Shown piece by piece: positions 59,207 to 64,000 of a stretch of DNA of 64,000 nucleotides. The stretch covers positions 37,825-101,824 of the forward strand of contig PWMF01000003.1 of the NCBI GenBank assembly GCA_003559215.1, read 5' to 3'. Source of the stretch: Natrialbaceae archaeon (lineage in GTDB: Archaea; Halobacteriota; Halobacteria; Halobacteriales; Natrialbaceae). Both the position numbers and the translations under genes were made by a program. Below the pieces are notes generated by a model. That model saw only the letters and a list, made by a program, of their open reading frames with translations, had not been told where the DNA came from and did no database searches. How positions within the stretch are numbered: the stretch's first letter is position 1; each line of letters begins with the position of its first letter.

Positions 59207-60826
59207 TCACTCGATCGACGCGTCCGGAAGGGAGAGACAGAACGTCGTCCCCTCGTCGGGATCGGGGTGGATCCAGATCTCGCCGCCGTGGCGCTCGACG
59301 ATCCGCTGGCAGAGCGCGAGACCGATCCCCGTTCCGGCGTGGGCGTCGTGGCTGTGGAGTCGCTCGAAGACCTCGAACACCCGCGTCCTGTCGTCGGGAT
59401 CGATCCCGATGCCGGCGTCGCTGATCGAGATCACCCACTTGCCGTCCCCGGACGAGACGGTCTCGCCGCGAGCGCCGGCCGAGTCGGTCGCGGTCTTCCG
59501 ATCGGCCATGATTCGGATCGACGGCGGCTCGTCGCCGCTGTACTCGATCGCGTTCTCGAGTAGGTTCTGGAACACCTGCCGGAGCTGGTCGTCGTCGCCC
59601 TGTACTCGGGGCAGCGAGTCGGTCGACAGCGTCGCGTCGGTCTCCTCGAGCCTGAACTGCAGATCGTCGACGACGTCCTCGAGGACGGTCTCGAGGTCGA
59701 CGGGCTCGAAGGGGTCGCCCTGGGTCTCCACCCGGGAGTATGCGAGCAATCCCTCGATCATCTCGCGCATCCGGTCAGCGCCGTCGACCGCGAACGCGAG
59801 GAACTCCTGCCCGTCCTCGTCCAGATCCTCCTCGTAGCGCTGCTGAATCAGCGAGAGGTAGCTCGAAACCATCCGCAGGGGCTCTTGCAGGTCGTGGCTG
59901 GCAGCGTAGGCGAACTGCTCTAACTGCTCGTTCGAGGCCTCGAGACGCTCTCGGTAGCGCTGTCGCTCGAGCTTGTACCCGATCCAGTTCGCGAGCAGCC
60001 CGACGAACGTCTGCTCCCAGTCGGAGAACCCGTCGGGGCAGGACTCTCGATCGTAGAAGCAGAACGTCCCGTACACCGAGCCGTCGACGAAGATCGGCGT
60101 GCCCAGGTAACAGGCGACCTCGCCCTCGCCGCTGGCGGCCCGTTCGCCGAGCTCGGGCGCGTCGGTCTCGAGGTCCTCGATTGCTACCGTTCGCCCCGCG
60201 CCGACGACTCGTTGGCAGTTCGTCGAATCGAGGGGAACCGTCGTTCCGGCCTCGAGGACGATCCCCCCGTCCGCGTCGACGGCCTCGAGGGTGTACTCGT
60301 TGGTGCCCTCCTGGATCGACGAAAGCGCTCCACACTCCATCCCGAGTGTCTCGCGGACGATGCGCAACAGCCCCTCGACCTGCTCTGAGAGCGGTCGATT
60401 GGCGTCGGCCAGCGCCTCGTAGGCGTCCTGGAGCGCGCGCTCGCGCCGCCGGAGCTGGTCTTCACGATGAACACGGTCCGTGACGTCCCGGAAGTGTACC
60501 GTGACCGCCGTTTCGGCGGGATAGACGCGAAGTTCGTACCAGGCGTTGAGCGACTCGAAGTACTCCTCGAACCTGATCGACTCCTGGGTTTTTAGCGCGT
60601 GTTCACACCCCTCGCGAACCGTCGATCCGACGCCGTTCGGAACCGCGTCCTGAACCGCCATTCCCCGAAGCTCCGACTCGCCCTCACCGAGCACTCGCTC
60701 GCTCCCCGCGTTGCAGAACGTGATCCGGAACTCCCCGTCGAGCGCGATCACCGCGTCGGTGATCCGCTCGTACGTCCGCGCCGCGCCGTCGCCGCCCGGG
60801 GTCGTCGACCCCGATTGTTCACCCAT
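59207..60826 (-). CDS. PAS-GAF sensor histidine kinase
   Basis: This 539-residue cytosolic sensor kinase has an N-terminal PAS domain (about residues 15-125), a GAF domain (about 150-290) and a phosphoacceptor helix AASHDLQEPLRMVSSYLSLI with His. The catalytic ATPase domain has an N box FQNLLENAIEYSG, a G1 box DAGIGIDPDDRTRVFEVFER and a G2 box GTGIGLALCQRIVERHGG. There are no transmembrane segments, so it senses an internal signal. No response regulator adjoins it, so it is an orphan kinase. The ATG at 60826 begins MGEQSGSTTPGG. Confidence 0.93.
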   Translation of the reverse strand: MGEQSGSTTPGGDGAARTYERITDAVIALDGEFRITFCNAGSERVLGEGESELRGMAVQDAVPNGVGSTVREGCEHALKTQESIRFEEYFESLNAWYELRVYPAETAVTVHFRDVTDRVHREDQLRRRERALQDAYEALADANRPLSEQVEGLLRIVRETLGMECGALSSIQEGTNEYTLEAVDADGGIVLEAGTTVPLDSTNCQRVVGAGRTVAIEDLETDAPELGERAASGEGEVACYLGTPIFVDGSVYGTFCFYDRESCPDGFSDWEQTFVGLLANWIGYKLERQRYRERLEASNEQLEQFAYAASHDLQEPLRMVSSYLSLIQQRYEEDLDEDGQEFLAFAVDGADRMREMIEGLLAYSRVETQGDPFEPVDLETVLEDVVDDLQFRLEETDATLSTDSLPRVQGDDDQLRQVFQNLLENAIEYSGDEPPSIRIMADRKTATDSAGARGETVSSGDGKWVISISDAGIGIDPDDRTRVFEVFERLHSHDAHAGTGIGLALCQRIVERHGGEIWIHPDPDEGTTFCLSLPDASIE

Positions 60827-60858
60827 TTTGGATACGTAATGTGACTATGATAAATAAA

Positions 60859-61148
60859 TCACTCGTAACCGATGTCCCGCCAGTCCGGCGCCGTTGAGTA
60901 CGGAGCTGCGACCAGCTTGTCGAACGCTGCGTAGACGTCCTCTACGGGGACGACTTTCGTCGACGAACCGTCCCTTGCGGGCGGTACAGCGAGCCGTCCT
61001 CGCCGTCCTCGAGGGTGGCACCGACGCCGAACGCTTCCGTGCAGCGGATCTCGTCGATGACGGCGGGTTGCGTATGAAACGAACCCGCGAACGCGACTCG
61101 AGGGTAACGGTTTCGGTGCTGGTTGTTTCGACGGCGACTCACCGACAC
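60859..61148 (-). pseudogene. Probable frameshifted gene remnant
   Basis: Two minus-strand frames look protein-like but are not joined. One reads RVAFAGSFHTQPAVIDEIRC and GVGATLEDGEDGSLYRPQGT, then stops at 60942. The other, from about 60970 to the TGA at 60859, reads KVVPVEDVYAAFDKLVAAPY and then STAPDWRDIGYE. The second has the composition and end of a normal haloarchaeal protein tail. A single frameshift near 60960-60975 would join them. The start of the gene and its family are not known. It lies upstream of the histidine kinase on the same strand. Confidence 0.38.
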
Positions 61149-61231
61149 GAGTGTGGCTTTCGTTTCGTTCGACTCCGGCTCGAGCCTGTCAGGCCGGAAC
61201 CACTATCTCGTTGGGGTGACCAGCACTACTC

Positions 61232-61552
61232 ATGCGTATCGACCTGACGATCGGCGTCGCCGCGCTCTGGCTGACTGCCGTCCAGCTCGTCGATACGCTC
61301 TTCATCAACAGTTTTAGTCCGGCGTTCGAGGGGTTTCCGCCGTCGTTCGACTTCCTGCTGAGTTTGCTCCTGATCGCGCTACTCGGTGCGATCGGCGCGA
61401 GCTACGTACTCAACGGCCGAGAAATCCCGGAGGATACCGGTGAACGACTGGTCCCCCCGAGGGTGACGTGGTCGCTCATCGCGGCGGCGTTCGTCGCGAC
61501 TGCGGCCATCCGAACGGTGCAGCTCGTCGCGCCGCTTCTCGGATTCGGTTGA
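61232..61552 (+). CDS. Small polytopic membrane protein
   Basis: This 106-residue protein has three hydrophobic segments (about residues 6-25, 41-60 and 80-100) and no known motif. It begins MRIDLTIGVAALWLTAVQLV. It is a typical conserved haloarchaeal membrane protein of unknown function. It lies between the gene remnant and the HicB-like gene. Confidence 0.65.
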   Translation: MRIDLTIGVAALWLTAVQLVDTLFINSFSPAFEGFPPSFDFLLSLLLIALLGAIGASYVLNGREIPEDTGERLVPPRVTWSLIAAAFVATAAIRTVQLVAPLLGFG

Positions 61553-61591
61553 TCCGCGTTTTCGCCGACGATAAGATCCTCAGCGGCGTCG

Positions 61592-61810
61592 TTACAGCCA
61601 GTCGTCGCCGGTGTCGTCGCTCTGGCCGTCGGTGTAGGTGGCGACGGTTTCCGCGAGGTTCGCGATCGCCTCCTCCTCGGAGGGGCCCTGGCTCGAGACG
61701 CCCGTTATCTTGTCGTCGGCGATGTACAGACCGTCTTCGACGCGGACGGTGACGTCGGCGCCCTCGAGGGCGGGATACTCGTTCGCGTCGATCTCCGGTT
61801 CGGTTGGCAT
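61592..61810 (-). CDS. HicB-like protein
   Basis: This 72-residue protein shows ADVTVRVEDGLYIADDKITG and SSQGPSEEEAIANLAETVATY, the beta-strand then helix pattern of HicB antitoxin-like domains. A HicA toxin gene was not seen on either side. It is therefore an orphan HicB fold, common in haloarchaea, and is probably not a working toxin-antitoxin system. The start at 61810 (MPTEPEIDANEY) is used. Confidence 0.7.
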   Translation of the reverse strand: MPTEPEIDANEYPALEGADVTVRVEDGLYIADDKITGVSSQGPSEEEAIANLAETVATYTDGQSDDTGDDWL

Positions 61811-62020
61811 ACCCGAACTTGTCGGCGGACGGCTAAAATACTCTCCGACGCCGCAGTTCGAACCGCCGATCGTGCTCGGAATCGCTCGCAACAGCTAGCG
61901 CTCGGGACGTGCAACGCGCGGTTCGGTCAGGTACGGGATACACGAGTAACCCGTCCGATCGCCGACGACCGACCGACGGGAACGGTGAGCGACGATCTGG
62001 AGTGCTGGCGGTCGAGAAAA

Positions 62021-62030
62021 AGCCTTTAAC
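62021..62030 (+). promoter_or_regulatory. TATA element of srp54
   Basis: AGCCTTTAAC centres about 28 bases before the srp54 ATG (62055), following GAGAAAA that may act as BRE. The spacing fits a leaderless transcript. Confidence 0.45.
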
Positions 62031-62054
62031 GCCATCGCCACGTACACCGAGCAA

Positions 62055-63455
62055 ATGGTACTCGACGATCTCGGGAGTTCTCTGCGGGGGACGCTGGACA
62101 AACTCCGCGGAAAGTCACGACTCAGCGAGGAGGACATCGAGGAGATCGTCAAGGAGATCCAGCGCTCCTTGCTCTCGGCCGACGTCGACGTTTCGCTCGT
62201 GATGGAGCTGTCGGACAACATCAAACAACGGGCCCTCGAGGAGGAGCCCCCAGCCGGTACGCCGGCGCGGGACTTCGTCCTCCGCATCGTCTACGAGGAA
62301 TTGGTCGATCTCATCGGCGAGTCGACCGACCTGCCTCTCGAGGAACAGACCATCATGCTGGCGGGGCTGCAGGGATCCGGGAAGACCACGTCCGCGGCGA
62401 AGATGGCGTGGTGGTTCTCGACGAAGGGGCTCCGCCCGGCGGTCGTTCAGACGGACACGTTCCGGCCCGGCGCCTACGATCAGGCAAAGGAGATGTGCGA
62501 ACGCGCGGAGGTCGACTTCTACGGCAACCCCGACGCCGACGATCCCGTCGAAATCGCCCGCAACGGGCTCGAGGAGACCAGCGAGGCCGACGTCCACATC
62601 GTCGACACCGCCGGACGGCACGCCTTAGAGGACGACCTGATCGACGAAATCGAAGATATCGAGGATGCGGTCGATCCCGACAAGTCCCTGCTTGTGCTCG
62701 ACGCGGCGATCGGGCAGGGTGCGAAAGAGCAGGCCCAGCAGTTCGACGAGTCGATCGGTATCGACGGCGTCGTCATCACCAAGCTCGACGGGACCGCCAA
62801 AGGCGGAGGGGCACTGACGGCGGTCGATCAGACCGACTCCTCGATCGCCTTCCTCGGGACCGGCGAGGAGGTCCAGGACGTCGAACGGTTCGAGCCCGAC
62901 GGCTTCATTTCCCGGCTGCTGGGAATGGGCGACCTCGGCCAGCTTGCCGAGCGCGTCGAGCGGGCCATGCAACAGACCGACATCGAGGACGACGAGGAGT
63001 GGGACCCTGAGGACATGCTGACGGGGCAGTTCACTCTGAACGACATGCAAAAGCAGATGGAGGCGATGAACAACATGGGCCCCCTCGACCAGGTGATGGA
63101 CATGATCCCCGGCTTCGGCGGCGGGATTAAGGACCAGCTCCCCGACGACGCGATGGACGTCACCCAGGAGCGCATGCGCACGTTCAGCGTTATCATGGAC
63201 TCGATGACCGAGACCGAAAAGGAGTACCCGAAGGCGATCGGCGCCGACCAGATCGAACGCATCGCCCGCGGCTCGGGGACGAGCGAGGACCAGGTCCGGG
63301 AGCTGCTCCAGCAGTACAAGATGATGGAGCGCACCATCAAGCAGTTCCAGGGGATGGGCTCGGACAAGGAGATGCAGCGGATGATGCAACAGATGCAACA
63401 GGGCGGCGGTGGCGGCGGCGGCGGCGGAATGGGCGGAATGGGGCCGTTCGGATAG
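62055..63455 (+). CDS. srp54: Signal recognition particle 54 kDa protein
   Basis: SRP54 binds signal sequences and pairs with FtsY. The 466-residue protein has the N domain, then the GTPase with G1 [20 protein letters not shown] near residues 99-118, then [12 protein letters not shown] and [15 protein letters not shown] methionine-rich M domain follows (from about 300). The end is a long Gly run ([16 protein letters not shown]), a common haloarchaeal addition. It has its own TATA element and stands alone; ftsY is at 46111. Confidence 0.96.
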   Translation: MVLDDLGSSLRGTLDKLRGKSRLSEEDIEEIVKEIQRSLLSADVDVSLVMELSDNIKQRALEEEPPAGTPARDFVLRIVYEELVDLIGESTDLPLEEQTIMLAGLQGSGKTTSAAKMAWWFSTKGLRPAVVQTDTFRPGAYDQAKEMCERAEVDFYGNPDADDPVEIARNGLEETSEADVHIVDTAGRHALEDDLIDEIEDIEDAVDPDKSLLVLDAAIGQGAKEQAQQFDESIGIDGVVITKLDGTAKGGGALTAVDQTDSSIAFLGTGEEVQDVERFEPDGFISRLLGMGDLGQLAERVERAMQQTDIEDDEEWDPEDMLTGQFTLNDMQKQMEAMNNMGPLDQVMDMIPGFGGGIKDQLPDDAMDVTQERMRTFSVIMDSMTETEKEYPKAIGADQIERIARGSGTSEDQVRELLQQYKMMERTIKQFQGMGSDKEMQRMMQQMQQGGGGGGGGGMGGMGPFG

Positions 63456-63502
63456 ATCGCGTTTCGTCCCTCGAGCGTCCTTCCGGTTGTTTTCTACCAG
63501 CA

Positions 63503-63521
63503 AATTAATTATATCTTAATT
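63503..63521 (+). promoter_or_regulatory. Inverted repeat overlapping the TATA box of the lipoprotein gene
   Basis: AATTAA (63503-63508) and TTAATT (63516-63521) flank the 7-base spacer TTATATC, which holds the TATA-like element. The centre is about 26 bases before the ATG at 63538. The arrangement would let a dimeric repressor block TBP. Confidence 0.4.
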
Positions 63522-63537
63522 GTATAGTCGAAGTCGA

Positions 63538-64000
63538 ATGGACCGCCGTCAGTATCTCCGAGCCGCGCTCGCGTTCGGCTGTAGTTCCGCCCTCGCGGGC
63601 TGTTTCGACCGGGTCGATGCGTCCACCGGCTCGGACGACGATGGTGGCCTCGAGGTCGCGGACCGCTCGGGGGAGCGCGCGCTCGCCCGGTCGGCCGGCC
63701 GGCTGAACGAAGCGACTTACGTGTTCGAGACCGATTCGGATCTCGATGACGGGGAGTTCGATCCGTCTGTCGCCGAGGACCGGCTCGCGGACGCGCGGGA
63801 GTCGCTCGAGGACGCCGCCGAAGCCCGCGAGGACGACGCCGACGTCGACGAACTCCGGGCCTACGCGGCGGTTCTCGAGGACTTGCTTGCGGTCGCCGAA
63901 ACCGTCACCGACGAGGACCTCGAGGCGGACGCAGAGACGATCCCGGAGTCGATGGCGAACCGTCGGCTCGCGGACGCGTCCGCGACCGTCGACGACCTGC
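63538..64000 (+). CDS. Tat-exported lipoprotein, 3' end beyond the window
   Basis: The protein begins MDRRQYLRAALAFGCSSALA followed by GCFDR. It has a twin-arginine motif and a lipobox ALAGC with the lipid-modified cysteine at residue 22, so it is exported folded and anchored outside the membrane. After a D/G-rich linker comes a long acidic helical region (ADARESLEDAAEAREDDADV). Only 154 residues are inside the window. The family is unknown. Its promoter has an inverted repeat around the TATA box. Confidence 0.8.
   Translation, partial: MDRRQYLRAALAFGCSSALAGCFDRVDASTGSDDDGGLEVADRSGERALARSAGRLNEATYVFETDSDLDDGEFDPSVAEDRLADARESLEDAAEAREDDADVDELRAYAAVLEDLLAVAETVTDEDLEADAETIPESMANRRLADASATVDDL

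Noticed and set aside
61592..61810. A HicAB toxin-antitoxin system
   Set aside because: Only the HicB-like part is present; no small basic HicA-type frame lies on either side.

Overview
The window is a stretch of chromosome from an extremely halophilic archaeon (class Halobacteria). Coding DNA is very GC-rich and the proteins are strongly acidic. Archaeal hallmark genes are present: RadA, NMD3, aIF6, ribosomal proteins L39e and L31e, prefoldin alpha, SRP54, FtsY, a group II chaperonin and a Trm5/Taw2-type tRNA methyltransferase. Several genes have a TATA element 25-30 bases before the start codon, the usual haloarchaeal leaderless arrangement. Secreted proteins carry twin-arginine signals. 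The family within Halobacteria cannot be fixed from sequence alone.

Layout: 1-2.3 kb holds a truncated HIT protein, a Rieske protein, a family-4-like uracil-DNA glycosylase and small membrane proteins. 2.4-10 kb holds ileS and a very large secreted GH13 amylase-type enzyme with two glucodextranase-like C-terminal modules. 10.2-13.1 kb has PRPP synthetase, an APH-fold kinase and a SpoIIM-like membrane protein. 13.5-18.7 kb has a cupin/zinc-ribbon protein beside a broken IS1595/ISH4-type transposase, a conserved protein with a nuclease-like motif, an NAD(P)-binding SDR and a cysteine-cluster protein. A tRNA-like element without a normal anticodon loop lies near 18.8 kb. 19-29.4 kb holds a Rad3/DinG-type helicase, the Taw2-like/NMD3 pair, a secreted and a cytosolic PQQ-propeller protein, htpX-pspAB and radA. 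29.5-34.9 kb has sufU, an HD hydrolase, an AhpD-like protein and a divergent thermosome paralogue. 35-37.7 kb has formamidase, an orphan gvpH-like gene and an IS200/IS605-like relic in a lower-GC patch. 37.7-42 kb has sufS, a TPR protein with DUF424, and a CoA-disulfide-reductase-like flavoprotein. 42-47.6 kb is the translation and protein-targeting cluster (thpR, rpl39e, rpl31e, eif6, pfdA, ftsY). 48.9-52.3 kb encodes a siroheme nitrite/sulfite reductase overlapping an FrhB-like iron-sulfur protein. 52.4-64 kb has a hydrolase, an acetyltransferase, a HAD enzyme, thiE-thiM, a ferritin-like protein, two divergent rhodaneses, a PAS-GAF histidine kinase, a HicB-like protein, srp54 and the start of a Tat lipoprotein.

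Most of the window is ordinary haloarchaeal core genome. The points that most deserve a second look are the tRNA-like element at 18765-18857, the NirA/FrhB-like pair at 48868-52309 (which resembles a split F420-dependent sulfite reductase), the transposon relics at 14.0-14.4 and 37.1-37.5 kb, and the divergent chaperonin with a His/Asp tail. No CRISPR array, rRNA, integrase or intact insertion sequence was seen.
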